DNA from: Hyphomicrobium nitrativorans NL23
Lineage (GTDB): Bacteria > Pseudomonadota > Alphaproteobacteria > Rhizobiales > Hyphomicrobiaceae
Reading direction: 5' to 3'
DNA length: 64,000 nt
NCBI RefSeq assembly: GCF_000503895.1
Contig: NC_022997.1
Span: 1,322,501 to 1,386,500, forward strand
Within the stretch, counting starts at the first letter, position 1. Every line of letters starts with the position of its first letter. The notes beneath the pieces are model-generated. The model was not told the origin of the DNA. It did not search any database and saw only the letters and a list, made by a program, of their open reading frames with translations. Shown piece after piece: positions 41,993-53,173 of this stretch. The position numbers and the translations under genes are program-made.

Positions 41993-44299
41993 ATGGCTGA
42001 ACTCTTGCTCGAACTCTTTTCCGAGGAAATCCCGGCGCGGATGCAGCAGCGGGCCGCGCAGGATTTGAAGCGGCTCGTGTCCGAGGGACTCAAGGCGGCC
42101 GGGCTCGCGGTCGGGGATGCGCACGCGTTCGCAACGCCGCGCCGGCTCGCGCTCGTCATCGAGGATGTGCCCCCGCAAGCGCCCGACGTCAGCGAGGAGC
42201 GAAAAGGGCCGCGCGTGGGTGCGCCGGAAAAAGCGCTCGAAGGGTTTCTGAAAGCGGCGGGGCTCGCGTCAATCGACGAGGCCGAAATCGTCGCGGACGA
42301 GAAGAAGGGCGACTATTACGTCGCGCGGATCGAACGGCCGGGCCGCGCTGCTGACGCGATCACGGCGGATGTGGTCGCGCAGGTGCTCGCGAAGTTTCCG
42401 TGGCCGAAGTCCATGCGCTGGGGCGCGGGCACGTTCCAGTGGGTGCGGCCGCTCAAGTCGATGATCTGTCTGCTCGACGGCATGATCGTGCCGCTCGAAG
42501 CGGCGGGGCTTCTCGCGTCGAACGCCACGCGGGGGCATCGTTTCCACGGAAACGAGACGTTCCAGGTTCTCGACTTCGAGGACTACATGAACAAGCTCGC
42601 GGGTCATGCGGTGATGCTGAACGCCGAAGAACGCGCCGACGAGATCCGCGATCAGGCGGAGCAGCTTGCGCATGGAGCCGGGCTCGAACTGATCGCGGAC
42701 GAGGCTTTGCTTCAGGAAAACGCGGGCCTCACCGAGTGGCCGGTGGCGCTGATGGGGAGCTTCGACGAAAGCTTTCTCGACGTGCCGCCCGAGTGCCTCA
42801 CGACGTCGATGAAAAATCATCAGAAGTGCTTTTCGCTGCGCGATCCCAGCACGAAAGCGCTCGCGAACCGCTTCATCCTGGTTTCGAACCTGACGGCGCC
42901 GGATGGCGGAGCCGAAATCGTCGCGGGTAACGAGAAGGTTATTCGCGCGCGGCTTTCGGACGCCAAGTTCTTCTGGGATCAGGATCTCAAGCGTCCGCTC
43001 GACGAAATGGCGCTCGAACTCGCAGGCATCACGTTCCACGAGAAGCTCGGTTCGCAGAAGGCGCGCATCGAGCGGGTCAAGGAGCTGGCCTTCGAGATTG
43101 CGGGGGCTGTGGATGCGGATCCGCAGGACGCCCGGCGCGCGGCCGAGATCGCGAAAGCCGATCTCGTTTCCGGCATGGTGGGCGAGTTCCCCGAGCTGCA
43201 AGGGTTGATGGGCCGCTATTACGCCGAGAAGGCCGGGGCGAAGCCCGAAATCGCGCGCGCCATCGAGCTGCACTACAAGCCTAAGGGGCCGACGGATGTG
43301 GTGCCGAAGGCCGAGGACGGCGATGCGGTGGCGATTGCGGTGGCGCTTGCCGACAAGATCGACACGCTGGTCGGCTTCTGGGCCATCGACGAGAAGCCGA
43401 CGGGTTCGGGCGATCCGTATCAGTTGCGGCGTGCGGCGCTGGGTGTGATCCGCATTCTGGTCGAGAACGATCTGCGCCTGCCGTTGCTGCGCACGTTCGA
43501 TGCGGCTTACGGACAGGTCAAGGCCGCCGTCTCGGAGCGCGGCAACCTGTTCCTGTTTTCGAAGGCCGCGAACGGCGAAGCGCAAGAGGAAGCGATGCGT
43601 TCGACGTGGGCCGAGATGGGCGAGGATGACGGGTGGAGCCGCGTCTCCGTGTGGTTGGTCGACACTCCGGATGCGTATCTGAAGGATAGAAAGAAGGAGA
43701 TCCCGAGCGAGGCGTTGGTGGGCACGTATGCTGTCTCGTCTGCGGTCAATGCAGACCTGCTCGCCTTCTTCGCGGAGCGGCTCAAGGTTTACCTGAAGGA
43801 CAAGGGTGCGCGGCACGATCTGATCGATGCGGTGTTCTCACTCCCCGGCTCGGAGGCCGGGGCAGGCTCCGGGCAGGACGACATCGCGCTCATCGTGCGG
43901 CGCGTGGAGGCGCTCAGCGAGTTCCTCGCGACCGACGACGGTGCGAACCTGCTCGCGGGCGTCAGGCGCGCGTCCAGCATCCTTTCCATCGAGGAGAAGA
44001 AGGACAAGCGGAGCTACGCAGGCACCTACGATCTCAAGATCCTCAAGGAGAACGAGGAACTGGCGCTGGCGGCCGCCATCGAGAGCGTGAAGCAGGACAC
44101 GGTGGCCGCGATCAACGTCGAGAATTTCAAGGGTGCCATGAACGCGCTTGCCGAGCTTCGTGGACCTGTCGACGCGTTCTTCGACAAGGTCACGGTTAAC
44201 GATGCCGATCCTGCACTGCGAGAGAACCGTTTGCGGCTGCTCTCCGAGATTCGCGCGGCCACGCTGACCGTTGCCGATTTCTCGAAAATTGCCGGTTGA
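41993..44299 (+). CDS. glyS: Glycyl-tRNA synthetase beta subunit
   Basis: The 768-residue beta subunit recognises tRNA-Gly and completes the synthetase. The start ELLLELFSEEIPARMQQRA is diagnostic, as are WPKSMRWG, TRGHRFHG and the FFDKVTVN C-terminal region. ATG 41993 is used, with AAAGG upstream; the open frame extends to 41894 without homology. It sits 150 bases after the small membrane gene. Confidence 0.96.
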   Translation: MAELLLELFSEEIPARMQQRAAQDLKRLVSEGLKAAGLAVGDAHAFATPRRLALVIEDVPPQAPDVSEERKGPRVGAPEKALEGFLKAAGLASIDEAEIVADEKKGDYYVARIERPGRAADAITADVVAQVLAKFPWPKSMRWGAGTFQWVRPLKSMICLLDGMIVPLEAAGLLASNATRGHRFHGNETFQVLDFEDYMNKLAGHAVMLNAEERADEIRDQAEQLAHGAGLELIADEALLQENAGLTEWPVALMGSFDESFLDVPPECLTTSMKNHQKCFSLRDPSTKALANRFILVSNLTAPDGGAEIVAGNEKVIRARLSDAKFFWDQDLKRPLDEMALELAGITFHEKLGSQKARIERVKELAFEIAGAVDADPQDARRAAEIAKADLVSGMVGEFPELQGLMGRYYAEKAGAKPEIARAIELHYKPKGPTDVVPKAEDGDAVAIAVALADKIDTLVGFWAIDEKPTGSGDPYQLRRAALGVIRILVENDLRLPLLRTFDAAYGQVKAAVSERGNLFLFSKAANGEAQEEAMRSTWAEMGEDDGWSRVSVWLVDTPDAYLKDRKKEIPSEALVGTYAVSSAVNADLLAFFAERLKVYLKDKGARHDLIDAVFSLPGSEAGAGSGQDDIALIVRRVEALSEFLATDDGANLLAGVRRASSILSIEEKKDKRSYAGTYDLKILKENEELALAAAIESVKQDTVAAINVENFKGAMNALAELRGPVDAFFDKVTVNDADPALRENRLRLLSEIRAATLTVADFSKIAG

Positions 44300-44399
44300 G
44301 ACAAGACCCTCCAGGGTTAAGTAATTCCACGTACATTCAAACCCGGGCGATTCGCGTACCATTTCCGCCTGTGCGCTCCTCGTTCTCAAGGGGTCTGGA

Positions 44400-44594
44400 A
44401 TGGAAACGGCCACGCTGCAAAACAGGTTCAGCCTGACCAAAGACGGCAAGTACTACGACGCCACGTTCAGCGTCGAAGGCGATACCGTGTCTGTGCTGTA
44501 CTGGGCGCGTCAGGGCGTCGTTCGGCTGATCGGGAAAGCCGAGGGCTCTGCGCCCGAGCAGACTGCGCGTAAACTGCTTCGTCAGCTCATCTGA
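44400..44594 (+). CDS. Small conserved protein of unknown function
   Basis: The 64-residue protein (METATLQNRFSLTKDGKYYD..., ending ARKLLRQLI) is likely all beta with a C-terminal helix and is soluble. AAGGGGTCTGG precedes the ATG. I do not recognise a named family. It is alone, 100 bases after glyS, and convergent with the ABC-F gene. Confidence 0.6.
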   Translation: METATLQNRFSLTKDGKYYDATFSVEGDTVSVLYWARQGVVRLIGKAEGSAPEQTARKLLRQLI

Positions 44595-44605
44595 GCGAAA
44601 GCTTC

Positions 44606-44630
44606 GGGCGGCGTCATCGCCGCCTCGTTT
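44606..44630 (+). terminator. Possible terminator after the 64-residue protein gene
   Basis: GGCGGCG and CGCCGCC form a 7-bp stem around TCAT, followed by TCGTTTC. The T tract is short. It lies 12 bases after the stop. Confidence 0.45.
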
Positions 44631-44704
44631 CAACTGCGCAACGAGACGATTTCATAAAATCAGAAGCGTTAGGGCTCGGGGGATTGCTCCCCCGGCCGGC
44701 GCCG

Positions 44705-46615
<1,911 letters not shown>

Positions 46616-46673
46616 GGCTCCGAAGGCGAATAGCCGCTTGGAGTGCGCTTGTCACGCGGCAGTGGTGTCCAAG

Positions 46674-46810
46674 TGTCATCCCGGCCAAGTGGAGCGTAGC
46701 GGAACGCGGAGCCGGGAGCCAGGGGACGCTTCTATCGCGAAATGTATCGCGTCTTCGACGAAGTCTTGCGCTGGGTCCCGGCGCTCCGCTTCGCTGCGGC
46801 CGGGATGACA
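46674..46810. repeat. Dispersed repeat copy A, with perfect 13-bp terminal inverted repeats
   Basis: The 137-bp unit starts TGTCATCCCGGCC (46674-46686) and ends with its exact complement GGCCGGGATGACA (46798-46810). Inside, CGCGTCTTCGACGA and CTGGGTCCCGG recur in the copies at 49284 and 62002. It lies between the GYF-protein gene and the ABC-F gene. It encodes nothing and looks like a miniature or REP-type element. Confidence 0.85.
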
Positions 46811-46861
46811 GCGGGGGATGGCGGCACTCGCGCCCCGGGACAGTCGCGCGATGTGATGCGC

Positions 46862-48436
46862 TCAGCCGGAAACGACGGGCTTCAGCGTTTCGAACAGGAG
46901 GCGCTGTTGAGAGGCCTGATCCTGGATCGCGAGATGGGCCGCAAACCAATCCTGCAGCATCGAGCAGACGCGTTCTCGCGGGGCCTGGGCCAGCTCGCGC
47001 GGATTGGCGAAGAGCTGCATGTCTGCTTGCGTCCAGCCGAGCCGGCCCAATTCGCCTGCCAGCAAATCGTAGTCGGTCTTCACCGGCGCGGTGTGCTGTG
47101 CCGGTGCTTTGCGGCCTTCCGCGATGGCCGCAAACACGGCTACGAGCTGGGCTTCGATCTGAGCGCTCTGCGCCGGGTCCTGCATGCGCCGTATGACGAT
47201 GGGGCTCGTTTCGCCGCGGGAGATGAAGTCGTAACAGCCGTCGCCACCTTCGCGGGCGAGGTCGCGGAGATTGGCGAGGAAGGCCGCGGCGAGATCCTTG
47301 TGGCGCGGCGAACTGGCGGCCAGCGCGTGCTGGGCGTTCTCGCGGCGGAGCTGGACGAGCTGATTGACGAGATACGACGTGATGTCCGCGTCGCTCTTCT
47401 TCTCGCCGGTGAGGCGCGCGACGTCGGCGACGCGTGACTGGTACCACTCGGGGAATTCCTGCTTCACCGAGACCCAGACGGTCCGGCCCTGGAGCGTGCG
47501 GTCGACATCCTGGAGCGTGGGGACGGACGTCGCTTCGGGTGCCGCGGCCGGCGGTGGCGCGGCCTTCTTGTCTTCCGCCTGCGGGGCGAGATTTGCGGTT
47601 GTCGTGCCGTTCTCGCTCGTGCTCGCGCCGTCCTGCGGCTGGACGAGAGCGAAGATCTGTTCGGTGTACTGGCTTCCGAGCCAGGCACCGACGCCTCCCA
47701 TCACGAGCAATCCGACGGCGATCAGCGGGGCCTTGCGGCGGCGCGCCGGTGCGGCGGGTTCGTGATGCACCGACGGTCCGGGGCCGGCTGCGATGCGTGG
47801 ATCGGGGCCGAGATGGGGACCGGGCGCGGCCATTTGAGGCGCGGGGCCGGAAGGACCGGCTGCGCGCGGGGCAGTGCCGAGAGGGCGCGTACCCGTTGCC
47901 GGATCGGGACGGGCGTCTCCGAGGTTGGGTCCGGGACCGAAGTTCGGGTTGGGTCCGAGGTTGGGGCCTGGTCCCGCTCTCCGTATGTCGCCAGCGGCGG
48001 ATGACGGTTGTGACGGGCCAGCGCCCGTTTGAGGCGCATAGCCTGTCGAGAGCTGGGGCTGAGGCCTCCCGGTGGGTGCGCCCGCAGGTGGCTTGGATTG
48101 CGGCCCGGGATGGCCGAGGGATGGCCCTGCTCCCGAGCCAGGAGCCGATGGCTGCACGGGCGCTTGCGGTTTCTGTGCGGGCGCCGACGTTGTCGGCGTA
48201 GGGGCCTTCGGTGCGGATGGAGGCTGAGACGGCGCGGCGGGACGCGGCGTCTCGCCAATGGCCGGGAAGACGGATGAGGCCGTTCGCCAATCCGAGAACC
48301 CTTGGCGCCAGACAAGGTCAGCCGGTTTCAGGTGCCCAAGCTCCACGAGCTTTTTGAGTTCGAGGTCGGAGACGGGGCCGTGCTGCTTCCCGTCCCGGGC
48401 GATGAACCACTGAATGTCAGTCTCTGATCCGGTCAT
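46862..48436 (-). CDS. GYF_2-domain membrane protein
   Basis: The 524-residue protein starts at ATG 48436, six bases after AGG. Residues 8-57 form a GYF_2 domain (WFIARDGKQHGPVSDLEL; VWRQGFSDW), which binds proline-rich peptides. A long Pro/Gly/Ala linker (60-230) contains repeats of GPGPNLG and leads to one membrane helix (about 235-254). The C-terminal half (about 300-524) is helical with no match I recognise; it carries CYDFISRG near residue 410. N-terminus should be cytosolic. The gene is divergent from ndk. Function unknown. Confidence 0.78.
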   Translation of the reverse strand: MTGSETDIQWFIARDGKQHGPVSDLELKKLVELGHLKPADLVWRQGFSDWRTASSVFPAIGETPRPAAPSQPPSAPKAPTPTTSAPAQKPQAPVQPSAPGSGAGPSLGHPGPQSKPPAGAPTGRPQPQLSTGYAPQTGAGPSQPSSAAGDIRRAGPGPNLGPNPNFGPGPNLGDARPDPATGTRPLGTAPRAAGPSGPAPQMAAPGPHLGPDPRIAAGPGPSVHHEPAAPARRRKAPLIAVGLLVMGGVGAWLGSQYTEQIFALVQPQDGASTSENGTTTANLAPQAEDKKAAPPPAAAPEATSVPTLQDVDRTLQGRTVWVSVKQEFPEWYQSRVADVARLTGEKKSDADITSYLVNQLVQLRRENAQHALAASSPRHKDLAAAFLANLRDLAREGGDGCYDFISRGETSPIVIRRMQDPAQSAQIEAQLVAVFAAIAEGRKAPAQHTAPVKTDYDLLAGELGRLGWTQADMQLFANPRELAQAPRERVCSMLQDWFAAHLAIQDQASQQRLLFETLKPVVSG

Positions 48437-48854
48437 AACCTGTTCAATACCACGAAGTGGGAAGGCTGGTTCAAGTGCTGAGGGTGCCTCGTGGTGCGCC
48501 GATCCGCTGCGCCGTGCCCGCTCGGCTCCCGACCTCACCGAGGTTCGGCGGATCCTACACCGTTCCGCGCCGCCGCTTCGTTGGGATCCGGACGACAATC
48601 CACAAGATGCCTTTGACTTTCGCCCGACGATCAATCGTTCCACATGGACACGGGGAACGGTCTGTGCAATCTCCGCGCTCGGAGCCTGATCAGACATTGA
48701 ATCCGGGCTTTTGCAGGGCATTTCGCGCCCATTCGCCTCTGATGCCGGCTGCCTGCGTTAAGCCGCCGCTGAGGGGGAGCGGAGGCGGCGGACGACAACG
48801 CGACGCCAATACGAAAAGATCATCCAATATTCAGAGAGCTGAGAGACCAACAGA
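48437..48854. other. Divergent promoter region of the GYF-protein gene and ndk
   Basis: About 418 bases separate the two starts. Reading frames in it continue from either gene without homology or ribosome sites. A run of GGGGGAGCGGAGGCGG precedes ndk but is too far from its ATG to be the ribosome site. No RNA or repeat recognised. Confidence 0.5.
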
Positions 48855-49277
48855 ATGGCCAAAGAGCGCACCTTCTCGATCATCAAGCCGGACGCCACGC
48901 GGCGCAACCTGACGGGTGAGATCAACGCCGTCATTGAAAAGGCCGGCCTGCGCATCGTCGCGCAGAAGCGTGTGAAGTGGACGAAGGCCCAGGCACAGGA
49001 ATTCTATGCCGAGCACAAGGAGCGCCCCTTCTTCAAGGAACTCGTGACTTTCATGACGTCCGAGCCGATCGTTCTTCAGGTGCTCGAAGGCGAGGATGCC
49101 GTTGCGAAGTATCGCGAAATCATGGGCGCGACCGATCCGGCCGAGGCCAAGCGCGGCACGATCCGCAAGAAGTTCGCGCTCTCGAAGGGCGAGAATTCGG
49201 TGCATGGCTCGGACAGCACCAAGTCGGCTTCCCGCGAAATCAAGATGAACTTCATCGCCAAGGAAATCGCCGGCTAA
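48855..49277 (+). CDS. ndk: Nucleoside diphosphate kinase
   Basis: The 140-residue enzyme equalises NTP pools by ping-pong phosphate transfer. Family markers are [18 protein letters not shown], the active-site histidine H117 in NSVHGSDS, and [14 protein letters not shown]. It is soluble and complete. It is followed by a repeat copy and a terminator that it shares as 3' space with the convergent P450 gene. Confidence 0.97.
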   Translation: MAKERTFSIIKPDATRRNLTGEINAVIEKAGLRIVAQKRVKWTKAQAQEFYAEHKERPFFKELVTFMTSEPIVLQVLEGEDAVAKYREIMGATDPAEAKRGTIRKKFALSKGENSVHGSDSTKSASREIKMNFIAKEIAG

Positions 49278-49283
49278 TCCCGG

Positions 49284-49417
49284 TGTCATCGCGGCCAAGC
49301 GAGGCGAAAAGCCGAGCGCCGCGCCGGGACCCAGGAGAAGCTTCTTCCGCGAAAGATTGCGTCTTCGACGAGTCTAGCGCTGGGTCCCGGATAAGCCTCC
49401 GGCTTTCCGGGATGACA
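49284..49417. repeat. Dispersed repeat copy B
   Basis: The 134-bp unit starts TGTCATCGCGGCC and ends TTCCGGGATGACA (49405-49417), similar to copies A and C, with the shared inner parts GGACCCAGGAGAAGCTTCTT and CTGGGTCCCGGATAAG. One arm carries C-to-G and other changes, so the terminal repeats no longer pair perfectly. It lies between the convergent ndk and P450 genes. Confidence 0.85.
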
Positions 49418-49437
49418 GCAGCGGGTGGCGACAGAGA

Positions 49438-49470
49438 AAAAAACGGGCTCCCTTGGGAGCCCGTTTCTAT
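49438..49470 (-). terminator. Terminator of the P450 gene
   Basis: A 12-bp stem (AAACGGGCTCCC with GGGAGCCCGTTT, tiny loop) lies 24 bases after the P450 stop. On the minus strand it is followed by a run of T, so it acts for the P450 transcript. Confidence 0.85.
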
Positions 49471-49493
49471 TTCAGAAGCCGTTATCGCGTCGA

Positions 49494-50858
49494 TCAGCTC
49501 AGTTCCTGAACGCGGAAGAGAAGACCGCCCCGCGGGGTCAACGTCACGGTTGCGTTGAGGCCAGGCGGTTCGAGGCCCACATATTCCGGGCGGAAGCGGC
49601 GGAGCAGGATCGACAGCGCGAGCGTGTTCTCGACCTGGCTCATCGCGCCGCCGATGCAGGAGCGCTTGCCGGCGCCGAAGGGCACGTAGCTGTACTTCAC
49701 CTGCTTCTGCGTCTTGTCCATCCAGCGCTCGGGGATGAACTCCTCGGGGTCCTTCCAGAAGCGCGGGTTGTGATGGGCGCCGTAGGAGAAGAGCACGATG
49801 CGATCGCCTGGCTTGATCTCCTTGCCGCCGATGACGTCGGGCTCGGTCGCTACGCGAATGAGGCTCCACACGGGCGGATAGAGACGCATCGTCTCCTGAA
49901 TGACGGCGCGGGTGTATTGAAGGGCCGAATAGTCGGCGGCCGTCGGCTCGCGGTCGCCGTAGACCGTTTCGCCCTCGCGGCGGATGCGCTCGGCGGCTTC
50001 GGGGTTCTTGGATGTGAGATAGAGCGCCCAGGCAAAGGTCAGGGCCGTCGTCTCGGTGCCCGCCCAGAGATATTGCTTGATCTCGTCGATGGCCTGCTGC
50101 TCGTCGAACTCGGGGATCGACGGATCGGCCATGGCATTCTGAATCATTTTCAGAAGCGTCTTCTCGCGCTCCTCGCGCGGGTCGGCCGCGAACAGTGCGG
50201 GCGGAACGCTCCACCACGCTTCGACCGCCTTGGCGGTGTCTTCGTCGCCGACCTCGAACAGGGCGTCGGCCTGACGCTTGAGGCGGATGTCCTTATGGTT
50301 CGACACGTCCGTGTAGGTCTTCACGCACTTGAACACGAAGTGCGGATTGAACGGCATGTCGCGATCGAACAGCGCCTTGCAGATCATGTCGGCGGCGAGC
50401 GTCCACGTCTGCTCGACCATCTCGAAGGTCTCGCCCGTGCGTGCGAACTCCGCCCAGTGGGCCATCTTCGATTTGATGGCTTCGATAAAGTAGGGGATGT
50501 ACTCGGCGAATGCGTCGGGGTGGAAGGCCGGCTGCTGCGGCATCCGGATCTTCTGCCACAGGGCACCGTCGTGCGTGATCATCGACTTGCCGAAGATAGG
50601 CTTCAGGCCGTCGAAATACTTCACGTAATTGTCGACCTTGGTGACGAGCACATGCTTGAACAGCTCAGGCTCCGTCACCAGCACGATGCGCTGGTTGGCC
50701 ATGTTCACCGGAATCACCGGCCCGTAACGCTCCGCCATTTGCATGAGGAGGCGCATGGGGTTGTCCGGATCCTTGAGAAGCGGCGTCAGGTTGAACCAGA
50801 CGCTGCTCTCATCGCCGAGGCCGAAGCCAGATTGTTGCGCGGTACTTTCTGCAGTCAT
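49494..50858 (-). CDS. Cytochrome P450
   Basis: The 454-residue soluble P450 has the I-helix oxygen site AGTETT (about 265), K-helix ExxR in ETMRL, the PERW meander, and the heme loop FGAGKRSCIGG with the thiolate cysteine. No N-terminal anchor is present. The LTSKNPEAAERIRREG and heme region resemble the long-chain oxidising CYP4/CYP102/CYP110-like group more than camphor-type P450s. No ferredoxin or reductase is nearby, so its electron donor lies elsewhere. Substrate unknown; fatty acids are a guess. Confidence 0.92.
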   Translation of the reverse strand: MTAESTAQQSGFGLGDESSVWFNLTPLLKDPDNPMRLLMQMAERYGPVIPVNMANQRIVLVTEPELFKHVLVTKVDNYVKYFDGLKPIFGKSMITHDGALWQKIRMPQQPAFHPDAFAEYIPYFIEAIKSKMAHWAEFARTGETFEMVEQTWTLAADMICKALFDRDMPFNPHFVFKCVKTYTDVSNHKDIRLKRQADALFEVGDEDTAKAVEAWWSVPPALFAADPREEREKTLLKMIQNAMADPSIPEFDEQQAIDEIKQYLWAGTETTALTFAWALYLTSKNPEAAERIRREGETVYGDREPTAADYSALQYTRAVIQETMRLYPPVWSLIRVATEPDVIGGKEIKPGDRIVLFSYGAHHNPRFWKDPEEFIPERWMDKTQKQVKYSYVPFGAGKRSCIGGAMSQVENTLALSILLRRFRPEYVGLEPPGLNATVTLTPRGGLLFRVQELS

Positions 50859-51195
50859 ACGAAATTGTCTCCGGGTCGATCCGGCTATGGGCGGTGGGCG
50901 CCCTACGGGAGAGAAATGGGCCGTGCCTGCCGTGTTCGGCTGGGCGAGTGGAAGGCGCTCCTCCTGGAACCTGGAGCTGCTCCAACACCTTCAAGACTTT
51001 CGTCTTATCGCAGCACCGATTCTCTCGTTATCCGGCGATAGTCTAGCACACGACTTTCGCGTGCTTGGTGTTTCAGGGGTTACGGTTGCCGAGCTTTGAA
51101 GGATTTATCTTCATGGTTTGGCCTGTCCATGCGGCAGGGTCGCTCCGCGACATTTGGGTTCAGACGACGAAGCGGAGATTTTCAGTACCCGTCGT
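50859..51195. other. Intergenic region between the P450 and purN genes
   Basis: It holds the P450 promoter and the 3' side of the purM-purN transcript. A frame continuing on the plus strand shows no family resemblance. Nothing else recognised. Confidence 0.5.
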
Positions 51196-51861
51196 TCAGA
51201 GAGGAGGCGAGAAAACAGCCTCAGCTTGGTTAATGTTAGAAAAATCAGTACGTTGCCAAACTAACCCAGTTTCCGCCATGTGGGCTTGACCCCGCGCAAC
51301 AACGGCCATCATCGCGGGATAGAGACGGTGCTCGGCCGCGAGCACGCGGCCAGCGAGGGTCTCGGGCGTATCGGCTGGCAGCACGGGGACCGCAGCCTGG
51401 CCGATGATGGGGCCCGCGTCCATTTCCGGCACCACGAAATGGACTGTGCAACCCGAAATCCTGACGCCCGCGGCAAGAGCCTGCTCGTGGGTATCGAGCC
51501 CCTTGAAGGCGGGGAGGAGCGAGGGGTGGATATTGATCATCCGGCCCTGCCAACGGTTTACGAAGTCCGCCGTCATGAGGCGCATGAAGCCCGCGAGCGC
51601 GATGAGGTCGATTTTCGCCAGACCGAGAACGCTCTGCAGTTGGCCCTCGAAATGCTCGCGCGATTCATAAAGATTATGATCGAGCGCGAGGGTGTGGAGC
51701 CCTTGGTCCTTCGCCCAGGCTAGGCCTGGGGCCTCGGGCCGGTTCGAGATAACGAGCGCGATTTCTGCCGGGTAATCGGGCGCGCGGGCGGCCTCGACCA
51801 GCGCCTGCATGTTGGAGCCGCGCCCGGAAATGAGAACGGCGACGCGCTTCTTCTCTGTCAT
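51196..51861 (-). CDS. purN: Phosphoribosylglycinamide formyltransferase
   Basis: The 221-residue enzyme transfers a formyl group from 10-formyl-THF to GAR in purine synthesis. N110, H112 (in [14 protein letters not shown]) and D148 (in PEMDAGPI) form the catalytic set, and the start [16 protein letters not shown] matches. Its ATG overlaps the purM stop (ATGA), so it is translationally coupled. The last 12 residues are an unmatched tail. Confidence 0.95.
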   Translation of the reverse strand: MTEKKRVAVLISGRGSNMQALVEAARAPDYPAEIALVISNRPEAPGLAWAKDQGLHTLALDHNLYESREHFEGQLQSVLGLAKIDLIALAGFMRLMTADFVNRWQGRMINIHPSLLPAFKGLDTHEQALAAGVRISGCTVHFVVPEMDAGPIIGQAAVPVLPADTPETLAGRVLAAEHRLYPAMMAVVARGQAHMAETGLVWQRTDFSNINQAEAVFSPPL

Positions 51862-52997
51862 TCCTGCGATCCAAGCTTCAGGCGGCCCTCGTAGGCCACG
51901 GCCCAGGCTTCGCCCTTACCTTTGGCGCTGCTTTTCTCGCCTGAGGGTTCGGTGATTTCGCCAATGACGACGGGGGCTTCGCCCGCTTCTGTAAGGCTCG
52001 CCAGAACCGCGTCGGCTCCATCTTTCGCGACGACGGCGATCATGCCGATGCCGCAGTTGAACGTGCGGAGCATTTCCGCATCCGGCAAGTGTCCCGCGCG
52101 GGCGAGCCATCCGAATACGGGCGGAGGCTGCCAGCTCGTCAGGTCCACGGCGGCGGCAACCGTCGGCGGCAGAACCCGCGGGAGGTTTTCCGAGAGGCCG
52201 CCGCCGGTGATGTGGGCGAGTGCCTTAATGGGGCCGTCGGCCGCGCCGCCCGTCGCTTCGAGGGTGGCGAGCAGCGGTTTCACGTAGATCCGCGTGGGCG
52301 CAAGAAGCGCTTCGGCCAGCGTCATTTCAGGGGCAAAAGGTGCGGGGGCGTCCCAGCCGAGGCCTTCTTCGGCCGCGAGACGGCGCACGAGCGAATAGCC
52401 GTTGGAGTGCACGCCGGAGGATGGCAGGCCGACGATGAGGTCGCCCACCGCGATGTCGGGCCGGGGCAGCAGCTCGCCGCGTTCGACGGCGCCGACCGCG
52501 AAGCCTGCGAGATCGTAATCCGCCCCCTTATAATGTCCCGGCATCTCCGCGGTCTCGCCGCCGATCAAGGCGCATCCTGCCTGGCGACAGCCCTCGCCGA
52601 TGCCGGAGACGACATCGCGGGCGGTCTCGATGTCGAGTTTGCCGACGGCGAAGTAATCCAGGAAGAACAGGGGTTCAGCGCCCTGGACGACGAGGTCGTT
52701 GACGCACATGGCGACGAGGTCGATGCCGATGGTGGCATGACGGCCGGTGTCGATCGCGATCCGGAGCTTGGTGCCGACGCCGTCGTTGGCTGCGACCAGT
52801 ACGGGATCGCGGAAGCCTGCGCCCTTGAGGTCGAACAGGCCGCCGAAGCCGCCGAGGCCTGCGTCCGCGCCGCTCCGGCGCGTCGATGCCGCGATGCCCT
52901 TGATGGCCTCGACGAGCGCGTTCCCGGCGTCTATGTCTACGCCGGACTCGCGATAGGTAATGGGCTTGCCCGGTGAACTATCCGCTGGCTGGCTCAT
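51858..52997 (-). CDS. purM: Phosphoribosylformylglycinamidine cyclo-ligase
   Basis: The 379-residue AIR synthetase closes the imidazole ring in purine synthesis using [18 protein letters not shown] opens the family domain; [20 protein letters not shown] and [14 protein letters not shown] are diagnostic. ATG 52997 is used; the frame continues to 53096 without homology. It precedes purN in a two-gene operon and is divergent from the DUF2066 gene, an order conserved in Alphaproteobacteria. Confidence 0.96.
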   Translation of the reverse strand: MSQPADSSPGKPITYRESGVDIDAGNALVEAIKGIAASTRRSGADAGLGGFGGLFDLKGAGFRDPVLVAANDGVGTKLRIAIDTGRHATIGIDLVAMCVNDLVVQGAEPLFFLDYFAVGKLDIETARDVVSGIGEGCRQAGCALIGGETAEMPGHYKGADYDLAGFAVGAVERGELLPRPDIAVGDLIVGLPSSGVHSNGYSLVRRLAAEEGLGWDAPAPFAPEMTLAEALLAPTRIYVKPLLATLEATGGAADGPIKALAHITGGGLSENLPRVLPPTVAAAVDLTSWQPPPVFGWLARAGHLPDAEMLRTFNCGIGMIAVVAKDGADAVLASLTEAGEAPVVIGEITEPSGEKSSAKGKGEAWAVAYEGRLKLGSQE

Positions 52998-53173
52998 GCG
53001 ACCTCGGCGCTGACGGGCGGGAGCGCGATGCTCCCTACTTTTGCCCGAATGTGGACGGGAGATGGGCCTCCTACCAGCTCGTGGGCGGGACGGCAACGGA
53101 CGAGCGGGCGCGGCGAGGGCTGCGGCCGCCGGAGCGCGGCGGCGCTGGAGGGGACGATTTGACTGGGCGCTCC

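Noticed and set aside
48414-48912. Plus-strand frames between the GYF-protein gene and ndk
   Set aside because: One runs into ndk in the wrong frame; both are Arg/Pro-rich with no homology.
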